From: an uncultured bacterium
GTDB lineage: Bacteria; Actinomycetota; Coriobacteriia; Coriobacteriales; Coriobacteriaceae
NCBI GenBank assembly: GCA_905215385.1
Contig: CAJMPY010000018.1
Span: 1-54,959, forward strand
Direction: 5' to 3'
DNA length: 54,959 nt
Part shown: positions 33,885-42,391 of the stretch, in pieces
How the letters are laid out: each line of letters starts with the position of its first letter
Numbering within the stretch: position 1 is the stretch's first letter
The notes under the pieces: generated by a model
Databases searched by the model: none
Told to the model about the DNA's origin: nothing
Seen by the model: only the letters and a program-made list of their open reading frames with translations
Translations under genes and position numbers: made by a program

Positions 33885-34799
33885 ATGCAGATCAACAAGG
33901 TCACCTTTATCGGCAAGGGCGGCGTCGGGCTACTCTACGGCAGTATGATCGCCCAGGCACTCGGTAACGACGCCGTCGAATACGTTATGGATGACGCCCG
34001 TTTTGAGCGTCACGCGGGCGATGCGCTCACCGTCAATGGCAAGCCCTGTGCGCTCAAGTCCGTCCGCGCCAGCGAGGCAACGCCCGCCGATCTGGTCATT
34101 CTCACGGTCAAGACGACTGGACTCAACCAAGCACTCAAGACTATGGAGCGCGTCGTGGGACCCAATACGCTCATCGCCTCGCTGTGTAACGGCATTACGA
34201 GCGAGCAGAAGATTGCCGAGCGCTTTGGCTGGGAGCATACCGTTCTTGGTATTTGCCAGGGCATGGACGCCGTGTTCCTCAACGGAGAGCTCACCTTTAC
34301 CAATGCGGGCGAAATCCGCTTTGGCGCGGCGGCCGGCACTGAGCTCGCAACCGTCACCGCCATCGACGAGCTCTACACGCGCTGCGGCATCGCCCATACC
34401 GTCGAGAGCGACGTTACGCACCGCATGTGGGCCAAACTCATGCTCAACGACGGCATCAACCAGACGTGCATGGCCTACGGCGGGACCTACGGAAGCGCCA
34501 CGGAGCCGGGCTCCGAGCAGCGTCGCTGCTTTGTTTCTGCCATGCGCGAAACGCTTGCGGTCGCCAACGCCGAGGGCATTGAGCTGACCGAGGCAGACCT
34601 GACGCAGATGGTGCACCTCATCGAGGGAATCGACCCCGCCGGTATGCCCTCAATGGCGCAGGACCGCATCGCACAACGAAAAACCGAAGTCGAGGAGTTC
34701 GCGGGCACCATTTGCCGCCTGGCCGTCAAACACGATATCCAAGTGCCGCAAAACGATTGGCTCTATCAGCGCATCCGCGATATCGAGAAAAGCTGGTAG
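33885..34799 (+). CDS. ketopantoate reductase family protein (PanE/ApbA)
   Basis: 304 residues. N-terminal NADP Rossmann motif VTFIGKGGVGLLYGSMIA, VILTVKTTGLNQAL, LIASLCNGITSEQKIAERFGWEHTVLGICQGMDAVF, then the C-terminal helical domain with HRMWAKLMLNDGINQTCMAYGGTYG (catalytic Lys and Asn region) and PSMAQDRIAQRKTEVEEFAGTI. The last segment is the conserved SMLQDxxxxRxTEIDxxNG-type motif of the family. It could make pantoate for coenzyme A or reduce another 2-keto acid. No other pantothenate genes are near. GGGGAG before the ATG. Confidence 0.88.
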   Translation: MQINKVTFIGKGGVGLLYGSMIAQALGNDAVEYVMDDARFERHAGDALTVNGKPCALKSVRASEATPADLVILTVKTTGLNQALKTMERVVGPNTLIASLCNGITSEQKIAERFGWEHTVLGICQGMDAVFLNGELTFTNAGEIRFGAAAGTELATVTAIDELYTRCGIAHTVESDVTHRMWAKLMLNDGINQTCMAYGGTYGSATEPGSEQRRCFVSAMRETLAVANAEGIELTEADLTQMVHLIEGIDPAGMPSMAQDRIAQRKTEVEEFAGTICRLAVKHDIQVPQNDWLYQRIRDIEKSW

Positions 34800-34832
34800 C
34801 GCCCGGCTCACCACGTCAACAGGCTCAACAGC

Positions 34833-34870
34833 AAAGCCGCCACAAGGAGCACTCCCCTTACGGCGGCTTT
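34833..34870 (+). terminator. terminator of the panE-like gene
   Basis: AAAGCCGCC / GGCGGCTTT stem with a further AAGG / CCTT pairing in the loop, 34 bp after the stop. Confidence 0.8.
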
Positions 34871-34907
34871 CATCTTCATCTATAACCAGTAGTCGATGTC
34901 CCGACGG

Positions 34908-35114
34908 TTAGAGCTGCGACTCCGACGCCTGGTCCTCATCGTCGCGACAAAGGACTACACCCGCACTTCCCAGCAGTGCGGCCGCGATCAACGCACTGAC
35001 CACGATAGAGGCAGCCCCACAAGACCCCTGCATGCCCACAACGAGCGCGGCCGTAGGACCAAGGCAGCCAAGCACCAATGCGACGGCGGCAATAGCAATA
35101 TCTCGAGCGTTCAC
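34908..35114 (-). CDS. small two-helix membrane protein
   Basis: 68 residues, GTG start with GGAGG about 10 nt upstream. Two hydrophobic helices (IAIAAVALVLGCLGPTAALVVGM and AASIVVSALIAAALLGSAGVVLC) separated by GSCG, with an acidic tail. Function unknown. It has coding-like composition and a ribosome site but no close neighbours in the same direction, so it may be a free-standing small protein. Confidence 0.55.
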   Translation of the reverse strand: MNARDIAIAAVALVLGCLGPTAALVVGMQGSCGAASIVVSALIAAALLGSAGVVLCRDDEDQASESQL

Positions 35115-35229
35115 AAGACCACTTCCTCCACGAGAAAGACCTTATTTCTCATGAACTAGTGTGCCCCGCGCCCATATGCGCGGCGTACTGCCACGGTAAG
35201 CGCTCTGTTAACTCAAACGCATACATAGA

Positions 35230-35273
35230 ACGGGCGTCCTTACGTTGCCCTAAAGCTCGGTAAAGACGCCCGT
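35230..35273 (-). terminator. terminator of the secreted-protein gene
   Basis: ACGGGCGTC / GACGCCCGT stem with additional pairing inside, 28 bp downstream of the stop. Confidence 0.7.
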
Positions 35274-35300
35274 CCGTCAAATATCCGTGATGCAGAAAAA

Positions 35301-36077
35301 TTACCAGCCAGTGTAGTAATCGGTGGTTCCGGCAGCGCAGCCGGAGTCATAGACCTTGCACTCGCCCTTGGACCCGGTAAACGTGGAGCCCTGGGCCTTA
35401 TCGCCCGCGGCAACGACGTAGTAGCCATCGGAATCGCGCCAAAAGCCCTCGGCGTCCTGCGTCCATTCGCCCGTGCGGTGGTGATACAACACGTTGCTGC
35501 TGTAATAAGTCTCGCGGCGGCCGTTATAGTTATTGACGCCGCTCGAGCGCGTCAGGCCCGAGCCGTTCGCGTAATACGCAGCAGACGCGTAAGACGAGCC
35601 GGAGCCGGCGTTGTAATACGAAGCCTGAACGGCCTCAGCGGCCTCGGCTTCGGCTGCGGCAGCCTCGAGCGCCTCGCGCTTGGCATCCTCTAGCGTAGAG
35701 CGAAGCTCGTCGAGCTCGGTCGACTTGGCGTCGACCTCCCCCATCGTCAACAGGCTACTCGCGCCGTCGATGCAGCCCTGCAACACAGCGCGCTCGTCAT
35801 CGGTAGCATAGTCGCCATACATATTCATAATGATCTGAGCGCGCATCTCCAGGGAATCGCGCTTCGCCCCCATCGAGGCGTTCCACTCCTGCATAGAGCC
35901 GTAACCGTCACCGCGGTAGTCGACGGGCTGCACCAGCGTCGCCTCGGACGGCGTAGATCCGACCGTATCGGATAGTGTTGCCGCGTGGGCATCAGTTGCG
36001 CCGACGCCCGCCAAAAGTGCCACGGTCAGAGCGGCGGAAAGGGCGGCGGCTTTCGGTTTTCGTGAATCGATCCTCAT
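35301..36077 (-). CDS. secreted coiled-coil protein with C-terminal beta-barrel-like domain
   Basis: 258 residues from the ATG at 36077 (GGAGG lies 12 nt upstream). A signal peptide ends at DAHA-ATLSD. The middle is helical and charged (MQEWNASMGAKRDSLEMRAQII, then an Ala/Glu coiled coil ELRSTLEDAKREALEAAAAEAE). A Tyr/Ser-rich linker leads to a C-terminal domain GFWRDSDGYYVVAAGDKAQGS...CKVYDSGCAAGTTDYYTGW, which resembles 3D or double-psi barrel domains of cell-wall proteins. The two Cys could form a disulfide. Likely attached to or acting on the cell wall; exact role unknown. Confidence 0.75.
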   Translation of the reverse strand: MRIDSRKPKAAALSAALTVALLAGVGATDAHAATLSDTVGSTPSEATLVQPVDYRGDGYGSMQEWNASMGAKRDSLEMRAQIIMNMYGDYATDDERAVLQGCIDGASSLLTMGEVDAKSTELDELRSTLEDAKREALEAAAAEAEAAEAVQASYYNAGSGSSYASAAYYANGSGLTRSSGVNNYNGRRETYYSSNVLYHHRTGEWTQDAEGFWRDSDGYYVVAAGDKAQGSTFTGSKGECKVYDSGCAAGTTDYYTGW

Positions 36078-36292
36078 GTAGCTGGAAACCTCCGTAGTGT
36101 GTTTTTGCTGCGTTTGGGCTGCGTGTGATTCAATCGCGCTGCATAGTACCCCGAGCAAATCGCGACCTGCGGTTTTACTCAAAAGGCGCACGTCAATTGC
36201 GTAAAACTCACATCCTCTCAACAGGAGTTTTCCACAACTCAAATGCATAAATCGTATCAAAAACCCTATTTTTGCACCCTCTCTATGCAAAA

Positions 36293-36329
36293 AAGGCGCC
36301 TGTGCAACCATTGTTCGCACAGGCGCCTT
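36293..36329 (-). terminator. terminator of metY
   Basis: Perfect 13-bp stem AAGGCGCCTGTGC / GCACAGGCGCCTT with an 11-nt loop and a run of T on the minus strand, 61 bp after the stop. Confidence 0.9.
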
Positions 36330-36389
36330 GAGCAGGCATTTTATGCAGTTATACCTATCGAGTCGCAAGGGGTCCTTGCACAAGTCGCC

Positions 36390-37700
36390 TTACTCGTCCA
36401 GCGCGGCGAAGGCCTGCTTCAGATCCCAAATGATATCCTCGGCGTTCTCGGTACCGATGGAAAGACGGATCGTGGAGGGCGTGATGTTCTGCTCGGCGAG
36501 CTCCTCGGCAGAGAGCTGGGAGTGCGTGGTGGTAGCCGGGTGCACGACGAGCGACTTGACGTCGGCCACGTTGGCAAGCAGCGAGAACACCTGCAGATGA
36601 TCGATGAACTTCCAGGCCGCCTCCTGGCCACCCTTAATCTCAAAGGTAAAGATCGAGGCACCGCCGTTGGGGAAGTACTTCTGATAGAGCTCGTGATCGG
36701 GGTGCTCAGACAGGCTCGGGTGGTTCACCTTGGCGACATGGCTGTCACCAGCCAGGAACTCAACGACCTTCTTGGTGTTCTCGACATGACGGTCAACGCG
36801 CAGCGACAGAGTCTCGGTGCCCTGGAGCAAGATCCAGGCGTTGAACGGGCTGATGCAGGCGCCCTCGTCACGCAGCAAGATAGCGCGGACATAGGTTGCG
36901 AAGGCGGCGGGACCGGCAGCCTCGGCAAACGAGACGCCATGGTAGGAGGGGTTGGGCTCGGCGATCTGCGCATACTTGCCGCTCGCCTTCCAATCGAAGT
37001 TACCGCCGTCGACGATCACACCGCCCAGCGAGGTGCCGTGGCCGCCGATAAACTTGGTTGCGGAGTGAACGACGATGTTGGCACCATGCTCCAGCGGACG
37101 GAACAGATACGGGGTGCCGAAGGTGTTGTCGACGACAACCGGCAGACCGTGCTTCTTGGCGATCTCGGAGATGGCGTCGATGTTGGGGATGTCGGAGTTG
37201 GGGTTGCCGAGCGTCTCGAGGTAGATGACCGTGGTGTTGTCCTTGATGGCCCCCTCGACCTCTTCCAGGTTATGGGCATCGACGAAGGTGGTCTCGACGC
37301 CAAACTGGGAGAGCGTATGCTCCAGCAAGTTGTAGGAGCCACCGTAGATGGTCTTCTGAGCCACCACGTGGTCACCGGCCTGGGCAAGAGCCTGCAGGGT
37401 ATAGGTGATGGCAGCAGCACCGGAGGCGACGGCAAGACCTGCCACACCACCCTCGAGTGCGGCGATACGGTCCTCGAAGACGCCCTGGGTGGAGTTGGTC
37501 AGACGGCCGTAGATGTTACCGGCGTCGGCAAGACCAAAGCGGTCGGCGGCGTGCTGGGAGTTGCGGAACACATAGCTCGTGGTCTGGTAGATAGGCACGG
37601 CGCGGGAGTCGGATGCGGGATCGGCGCTCTCCTGGCCAACGTGAAGCTGCAGGGTATCGAAACCAAAGGTGTGCTCGGGGTTGTTGATGAACTGGCTCAT
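36390..37700 (-). CDS. metY: O-acetylhomoserine aminocarboxypropyltransferase (sulfhydrylase)
   Basis: 436 residues of the Cys/Met PLP-dependent family. GFDTLQLHVGQESADPAS (characteristic MetY N-terminus), PIYQTTSYVF, YGRLTNSTQGVFEDRIAALEGG, VVVDNTFGTPYLFRPLEHGANIVVHSATKFIGGHGTSLGG (PLP Lys in SATKFIGGH), LLQGTETLSLRVDRH and LSIGTENAEDIIWDL are all present. Its length exceeds MetB/MetC types, which supports MetY. It makes homocysteine from O-acetylhomoserine and sulfide. AAGGAG 6 nt before the ATG. A leader peptide and a promoter lie upstream, and a LysR regulator diverges. Confidence 0.93.
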   Translation of the reverse strand: MSQFINNPEHTFGFDTLQLHVGQESADPASDSRAVPIYQTTSYVFRNSQHAADRFGLADAGNIYGRLTNSTQGVFEDRIAALEGGVAGLAVASGAAAITYTLQALAQAGDHVVAQKTIYGGSYNLLEHTLSQFGVETTFVDAHNLEEVEGAIKDNTTVIYLETLGNPNSDIPNIDAISEIAKKHGLPVVVDNTFGTPYLFRPLEHGANIVVHSATKFIGGHGTSLGGVIVDGGNFDWKASGKYAQIAEPNPSYHGVSFAEAAGPAAFATYVRAILLRDEGACISPFNAWILLQGTETLSLRVDRHVENTKKVVEFLAGDSHVAKVNHPSLSEHPDHELYQKYFPNGGASIFTFEIKGGQEAAWKFIDHLQVFSLLANVADVKSLVVHPATTTHSQLSAEELAEQNITPSTIRLSIGTENAEDIIWDLKQAFAALDE

Positions 37701-37762
37701 GATAATCTCCTTGATCGAACAAAAGTAAATAAATTAGAGAGAAGTAAGTCGCTGTCTCCTGA

Positions 37763-37816
37763 TCACGCCGACGGGCGCAAACAGGAGCCCGGCATTCGTC
37801 TTGGTAAGCAATTCAT
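37763..37816 (-). CDS. 17-residue leader peptide in the metY 5' leader
   Basis: ATG at 37816 is preceded by AAAGGAGG at ideal spacing and encodes MNCLPRRMPGSCLRPSA, with two Cys and two Met codons. It lies inside the metY leader (transcript start near 37878, metY start 37700). Overlapping stems CTCCTG / CAGGAG (covering its last codons) could switch with translation. Too short to be a product; more likely a sensor of charged Cys- or Met-tRNA. Confidence 0.5.
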   Translation of the reverse strand: MNCLPRRMPGSCLRPSA

Positions 37817-37884
37817 ATGCGGGCCTCCTTTCGCATCCCGGTTCCGTGGTCGGTTTAATTACCTACCGCCTTTGTGTGTTTTGA

Positions 37885-37913
37885 ATAGTACGAGCATTGT
37901 TTCGCTCGGTCAA
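37885..37913 (-). promoter_or_regulatory. promoter of metY with an embedded palindrome
   Basis: -35 TTGACC (37908-37913), a 17-bp spacer and -10 TACTAT (37885-37890) on the minus strand. The spacer holds the inverted repeat CGAGC...GCTCG (37891-37908), which could be an operator. Confidence 0.65.
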
Positions 37914-37925
37914 TCACTTAAAAGC

Positions 37926-37954
37926 GCTAATCTGTTATCGGTTTTATAGATAGC
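37926..37954. promoter_or_regulatory. LysR-type binding-site candidate
   Basis: Dyad GCTAATC-N16-GATAGC directly before the LysR gene and about 40 bp upstream of the metY promoter, where a divergent LysR regulator would bind. Confidence 0.35.
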
Positions 37955-37973
37955 AATCGAAAGGATGGCGTCG

Positions 37974-38876
37974 ATGACCCTTCAGCAGCTTCGTTTTCTG
38001 ATTGCCGTGGCAGAGTCCGGCTCAATTAACGCCGCAGCTCAGCGCCTCTATACCGCTCAGTCCAACATCTCAAACGCCGTCAAAAGCCTGGAACAGGAGC
38101 TCCACCTGGAGATCTTTACGCGCTCCAGCCGCGGCGTCACGCTCACCAACGACGGCACCGAGCTTTTGGGCTATGCGCGCCAGGTCGTAGAGCAGGCCGA
38201 CATGCTCGAGGCGCGCTACGAGGACGGCGGCACCCCGCAAGCCCGCCTCGCCATCTCAGCCCAGCACTACGCCTTTTCGGTCGAGGCCTTTGTCAACGTG
38301 GTCGAGCGCTGCCGCGACAGCAAGTTCGAGTTCATCATGCGCGAGACCACCACATCGCAGATCATCGATGACGTCCGCGCGTTTCGCAGCGACATCGGCA
38401 TCCTCTATCTGGACGACTTTAACGCCCGCGTTCTGCAAAAGGCTTTTGCCGATGCGCGCGCGAGCTTCCATCCCCTATTCGACGCGACGGTCCACGTCTT
38501 CGTTAGCGAGCGCCACCCGCTTGCCCGCCGCCCGCAGCTGTCCCTTGCCGACCTCACACCCTATACGCGTTATAGCTTTGAGCAGGGAACCTCAAACTCC
38601 TTCTATTACGCCGAGGAACCTTTTAGCTATATCCCTTGCGACCGCAACATACGAATATCGGACCGCGGAACACTTACCAACTTACTTATCACGTCGAACG
38701 GTTACACCCTGTCGACCGGTGTCCTCTCCAATGAAATGCAATGGGGCATGGCATCGATCCCGTTAGCAGACGCCCCAACGATGCACGTTGGCTACATCAT
38801 GCACGACGAGCGCAAGCCCTCTCTCCTCTTGCAGCAATACCTCGACGAGCTCAACCGCATCATCCATGCCAGCTAA
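37974..38876 (+). CDS. LysR-family transcriptional regulator
   Basis: 300 residues. N-terminal helix-turn-helix MTLQQLRFLIAVAESGSINAAAQRLYTAQSNISNAVKSLEQELHLEIFTRSSRGVTLTNDG is a standard LysR DNA-binding domain; the rest is a periplasmic-binding-like effector domain with FRSDIGILYLDDFN and VHVFVSERHPLARR. The second Met (37974) is chosen because AAAGG sits 9 nt upstream; the first Met abuts it. The gene diverges from metY, so it is a good candidate regulator of sulfur amino acid metabolism (inference). Confidence 0.9.
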   Translation: MTLQQLRFLIAVAESGSINAAAQRLYTAQSNISNAVKSLEQELHLEIFTRSSRGVTLTNDGTELLGYARQVVEQADMLEARYEDGGTPQARLAISAQHYAFSVEAFVNVVERCRDSKFEFIMRETTTSQIIDDVRAFRSDIGILYLDDFNARVLQKAFADARASFHPLFDATVHVFVSERHPLARRPQLSLADLTPYTRYSFEQGTSNSFYYAEEPFSYIPCDRNIRISDRGTLTNLLITSNGYTLSTGVLSNEMQWGMASIPLADAPTMHVGYIMHDERKPSLLLQQYLDELNRIIHAS

Positions 38877-38975
38877 CAGTCGGAAGACGGGGCAGAAATC
38901 GTAGATTGCTGGCCCCCGGCGGGCATGGCGCTACAATGGTCACTCACATGAAATGCACTCAAAGAAAGGAAACCC

Positions 38976-39461
38976 GTGAAGGTCATCATCTATACCGACG
39001 GCTCGGCCCGATCAAATCCGGGACGCGGCGGCTACGGCGCCGTGCTCAAATACACCAACCCCGCCGGCAAGACCTTTACCTCCGAGCTCTCGCGCGGCTA
39101 CGCCAAGACCACCAACAACCGCATGGAGCTCATGGCCGTTATCGTGGCGCTCGAGGCACTCAACCGCCCCTGCGAGGTCGAAGTCCATTCCGATTCGCAG
39201 TACGTCGTCAACGCCTTTAAGAAGCACTGGATCGACGGCTGGAAAAAGCGCGGGTGGAAAACCGCCAACAAGCAGCCCGTCAAGAACCGCGACCTGTGGG
39301 AGCGCCTACTCACCGCCAAAAGCAAGCATAAGGTTGAGTTCATCTGGGTTAAGGGTCACGCCGGCCACGAGCTCAATGAGCGCTGCGATGAGCTCGCCAC
39401 CACGGCGGCCGACGGCAGCAACCTCGATATCGACACCGGCTTTAACGAGAGCGACCTGTAA
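38976..39461 (+). CDS. rnhA: ribonuclease HI
   Basis: 161 residues, GTG start with AAAGGA upstream. Catalytic pattern: IYTDGSARSNPGRGGYGAVL (first Asp), NNRMELMAVIVALEAL (Glu), VHSDSQYVVNAF (Asp), and the basic handle KKRGWKTANKQPVKNRDLWERL, then VKGHAGHELNERCDELA (His/Asp). It degrades RNA in RNA-DNA hybrids. The complete substrate-handle region marks it as type 1, like E. coli. A short C-terminal acidic tail follows. Confidence 0.95.
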   Translation: MKVIIYTDGSARSNPGRGGYGAVLKYTNPAGKTFTSELSRGYAKTTNNRMELMAVIVALEALNRPCEVEVHSDSQYVVNAFKKHWIDGWKKRGWKTANKQPVKNRDLWERLLTAKSKHKVEFIWVKGHAGHELNERCDELATTAADGSNLDIDTGFNESDL

Positions 39462-39534
39462 TAGCGTTTTCGCACAGCTTTATATCCCCACGCGCTACAC
39501 TCATCCTGTAGACCAAACAACGCAAGGGGGACGT

Positions 39535-40641
39535 ATGCTGCGCATCGCGACCATCGGCACATCCATGATCACCGACGACTTTATCCAAGTCGTCAACGCC
39601 AACGACCAAGCCGCGTTTGTGGGCACGCTTTCACGCGATGCCAATCGCGGTGCTGCCTTTACCGCCGAGCGCGATGGCGAGCGAAACTTTATCTCACTCG
39701 ATGAGCTTGCGGCAGCCGCCGACGTCGACGCCGTCTATATCGGCAGCCCCAACGCACTTCACTACGAGCAGGCCCTTGCCTGCATCGCCGGTGGCAAGCA
39801 CGTCATCGTCGAGAAGCCCTTCTGCGCCACCGAAGCGCAGGCGCTGGAAGTCTTCCGCGCTGCCGAGGCAGCAGGTGTCGTGGCCCTCGAGGCCATGCGT
39901 CCCCTCCACGATCCCGCCTTCCACGCCATCGAGGACGCCCTGGGCGAGATCGCCCCCATCCGCCGCGCCTCATTGCGCTTTGGCAAATATTCCTCGCGCT
40001 ACAACGAGATTCTCGCGGGACGCGCCACCAATATCTTCGACTGCAATATGGCATCGGGTTCCCTCATGGACATTGGCGTCTATACCGTCGAGCCCATGGT
40101 CGAGATCTTTGGCATGCCCTCCGGCCTTACGAGCATGACCACTCTGCTCGATCCCACCACGCGACGGCTCACGCACGGCCCCATCGATGGCTGCGGTTCC
40201 ATCCTCGCCAGCTACGGCGGCGGCCGTATCTCCGTCGAGCTCGCGCACTCCAAAATTACGAATGACCTGCTGCCCTCGCAGATCGAAGGCGAGCGTGGCA
40301 CTATCCAGATCGACCATCTGTCCACGCCCCGCAACGTCCGCATCGACTATCGCGGCGACGTCGTACGCGGCTCGGCGACCGAGGCACCGCGCGAACAGGG
40401 AGACAACGGCCGCGTGCTCGACCTGCCCAAATCGAGCAACACTATGGAATACGAACTCACAGACTTTATCACCGCCATCGGCGGCATCGATAACGTTAAG
40501 GAAGAGATTTGGGAGACCCCGGCGGGACGTCACGAACTTGGCCACTACCGCGATGTCACGCTCGTCTCATTGCGCATCATGGATGCCGTGCGCCAGCAGG
40601 CCGGCATTACCTTCCCGTCCGACGCAGGCAAGCAGGCCTAG
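39535..40641 (+). CDS. Gfo/Idh/MocA-family oxidoreductase
   Basis: 368 residues from the ATG at 39535 (AGGGG upstream). LRIATIGTSMITDDFIQVV is the NAD(P) motif, with VDAVYIGSPNALHYEQALACIAGGKHVIVEKPFCATEAQAL (EKP catalytic Lys) and a C-terminal domain including NIFDCNMASGSLMDIGVYTVEPMVEIFG (conserved LxDxGxY with Tyr in place of His). Close in organisation to scyllo-inositol or dehydrogenase-type sugar oxidoreductases. It is followed at a 2-bp distance by an acylphosphatase gene. Substrate unknown. Confidence 0.88.
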   Translation: MLRIATIGTSMITDDFIQVVNANDQAAFVGTLSRDANRGAAFTAERDGERNFISLDELAAAADVDAVYIGSPNALHYEQALACIAGGKHVIVEKPFCATEAQALEVFRAAEAAGVVALEAMRPLHDPAFHAIEDALGEIAPIRRASLRFGKYSSRYNEILAGRATNIFDCNMASGSLMDIGVYTVEPMVEIFGMPSGLTSMTTLLDPTTRRLTHGPIDGCGSILASYGGGRISVELAHSKITNDLLPSQIEGERGTIQIDHLSTPRNVRIDYRGDVVRGSATEAPREQGDNGRVLDLPKSSNTMEYELTDFITAIGGIDNVKEEIWETPAGRHELGHYRDVTLVSLRIMDAVRQQAGITFPSDAGKQA

Positions 40642-40643
40642 CG

Positions 40644-41054
40644 ATGGGCTTCTTCGATGCGTTCTTCTCCAGCGTCACCGGCGGCAGTCGAGAGCCTCAA
40701 AAACCATCAAACATTGAGCTCGAGTTGCGCCGCAGGCTTACTGTGCTCGCAAGCGACGAGGCCACTCAAGACACTCCCCTGCGTTATTTCCTGCGCTGGG
40801 CGGGGCAAGTCCAGGGCGTCGGTTTTCGCTTTACCAACACCAACCTCGCGCAGGCACGCGCACTCACCGGCTGGGTGCGTAACATGGAAGACGGCTCGGT
40901 CGAGATGGAGATACAGGGAGCTCCGGCAAACATCCTATCTCATCTCGAGGCGCTTCACGCCTCCTACGAGCGCATGGGAACGCGTTTTCGCCTCGTAGAC
41001 GCCCAGGCCCGAGCCCCACTTGCCAATGAAGACGGTTTCATTCCTCGTTATTAG
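40644..41054 (+). CDS. acylphosphatase-domain protein
   Basis: 136 residues. After an N-terminal extension of about 50 residues comes a complete acylphosphatase domain: LRWAGQVQGVGFRFTNTNLAQARALTGWVRNMEDGSVEMEIQG, containing the anion-binding Arg of GVGFR and the catalytic Asn of WVRN. It hydrolyses acyl phosphates such as acetyl phosphate or 1,3-bisphosphoglycerate. The extension (MGFFDAFFSSVTGGS) is not part of the family. It follows the oxidoreductase gene almost directly and is probably co-transcribed with it. Confidence 0.88.
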   Translation: MGFFDAFFSSVTGGSREPQKPSNIELELRRRLTVLASDEATQDTPLRYFLRWAGQVQGVGFRFTNTNLAQARALTGWVRNMEDGSVEMEIQGAPANILSHLEALHASYERMGTRFRLVDAQARAPLANEDGFIPRY

Positions 41055-41115
41055 TATTGTGTGCTAAATACGGTATCATTTACCTACGACCGTTGATAGA
41101 AAAGAGGCGAGGCGC

Positions 41116-41496
41116 ATGGCGGTGCAAAGAAGGAATACCAGGCAGCGAAAGCTGGTTCTTGACGCTGTGCGCCAAAGCTATAACCATCCCACCGCCGACG
41201 AAATCTACAACGTCGTGCGCGCGCAGGATGACAAAATCAGCCGCGGTACGGTCTACCGCAATCTCAATCTCTTGGCCGACGCCGGCGAGATCCTCTCCAT
41301 CAAGACGCCGGGCGGCAGCCGCTTCGATCGCACCATCGAGCCGCACGCACATATCATCTGCACCTCGTGCAGCCGCGTCATCGACGTGCCACTCCCCTTC
41401 GACGCCCAGCTCGACGCCAAGGCGTCCGAGCAAATCGGCTGGCACGTCACGTCGCACTACACCATCTTCGAGGGTCTCTGCCCCGACTGCCGGTAG
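41116..41496 (+). CDS. Fur/PerR-family metal-dependent regulator
   Basis: 126 residues. RNTRQRKLVLDAVRQSYNHPTADEIYNVVR and ISRGTVYRNLNLLADAGEIL form the winged helix; the dimerisation domain shows RFDRTIEPHAHIICTSCSRVIDV (His ligands, first CxxC) and a final EGLCPDCR (second CxxC), the structural Zn site. The HAHIICTSC pattern and short length point to PerR more than Fur. It would sense peroxide or iron and repress target genes. Gene with GAGGCG ahead of the ATG. Confidence 0.88.
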   Translation: MAVQRRNTRQRKLVLDAVRQSYNHPTADEIYNVVRAQDDKISRGTVYRNLNLLADAGEILSIKTPGGSRFDRTIEPHAHIICTSCSRVIDVPLPFDAQLDAKASEQIGWHVTSHYTIFEGLCPDCR

Positions 41497-41511
41497 ATGT
41501 TTGGGACATGC

Positions 41512-42309
41512 CTACTCAGCAAGTAGACGACGCAGCTCCTCTTCGACCGTGCGTACGTAACGGACGCGGTCGTTGATGCCACGCATAGAGGGATTGCAGC
41601 TCTCCATTAGATAGGGATGGCCCACTACGTTGAGCATGTCGCGGTCGTTTTCGTTATCGCCAAACGCCATCATCTCATCGGGCGAAATTCCCAGGGCACG
41701 ACCGTAATCGGCAAGCGCGGAACCCTTACCCGAATCAAAGCCGATAAAGTCCGTCCACTCGGTTCCCGACGTCATCACGTCGACACGGTCGCTAAAGAGG
41801 CACTCGAAATACTCCAGGGCCGCCGGCTGATCCACCTCGGGCGTCTGGAAGGCAATCTTAATGACGTCCTCGTCGATGTCCTCGGGGCGGTCGACCACCG
41901 CCACATCGCAGTGGACCTCATAGCGCAAATGGTCGACGAACGCATCGTTGCCGCTTATGGTGTAGAGGTGCCCCTCGCAGGAAAGGGTAACGTCGGCATG
42001 GGGGTAGGCGACCACGGCATTCGCGATATCCATCGCCAGGTCACGCTCCATAGAGCGCTTGACAACGGCACGCCCCTCGCTCATCACCAGGGCTCCGTTT
42101 TCGCATACATAGGCGAGCTCATCGGCCACCGGGGCAAACAGGTAGCGCAAGCTCGCATATTGACGGCCGCTCGCCGGCATAAACACGATACCGCGACGAT
42201 GCAGTTCATCGATGAGTTCAAAGGCCTCGGAACGCGGCTCGCGCTCCCCCGGATGCAGCAACGTGCCGTCCAAATCGCATGCAATCAGCTTGATTCCCTC
42301 AAGACCCAT
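41512..42309 (-). CDS. Cof-type HAD hydrolase
   Basis: 265 residues (start at 42309; a TTG at 42321 would add four). IKLIACDLDGTLLHPGE (motif 1), FMPASGRQYASL (motif 2), GKGSALADYGRALGI (Lys motif 3) and MMAFGDNENDRDMLNVVGHPYLMESCNPSM (motif 4) are the Cof/subclass IIB set with an alpha/beta cap. Likely a sugar- or cofactor-phosphatase. It converges with the Fur-family gene. Confidence 0.88.
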   Translation of the reverse strand: MGLEGIKLIACDLDGTLLHPGEREPRSEAFELIDELHRRGIVFMPASGRQYASLRYLFAPVADELAYVCENGALVMSEGRAVVKRSMERDLAMDIANAVVAYPHADVTLSCEGHLYTISGNDAFVDHLRYEVHCDVAVVDRPEDIDEDVIKIAFQTPEVDQPAALEYFECLFSDRVDVMTSGTEWTDFIGFDSGKGSALADYGRALGISPDEMMAFGDNENDRDMLNVVGHPYLMESCNPSMRGINDRVRYVRTVEEELRRLLAE

Positions 42310-42391
42310 ATGCTTCCCCAAAGCCTCCTATCAACAGCAAGACGGACCTTGATTGGTCGCCCCTCAAAGCCCGCCTTGCGTATATACGCGC

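Noticed and set aside
37700..37880. SAM-type riboswitch before metY
   Set aside because: The conserved SAM-I or SAM-II core sequences are not seen; the leader-peptide structure explains the region better.
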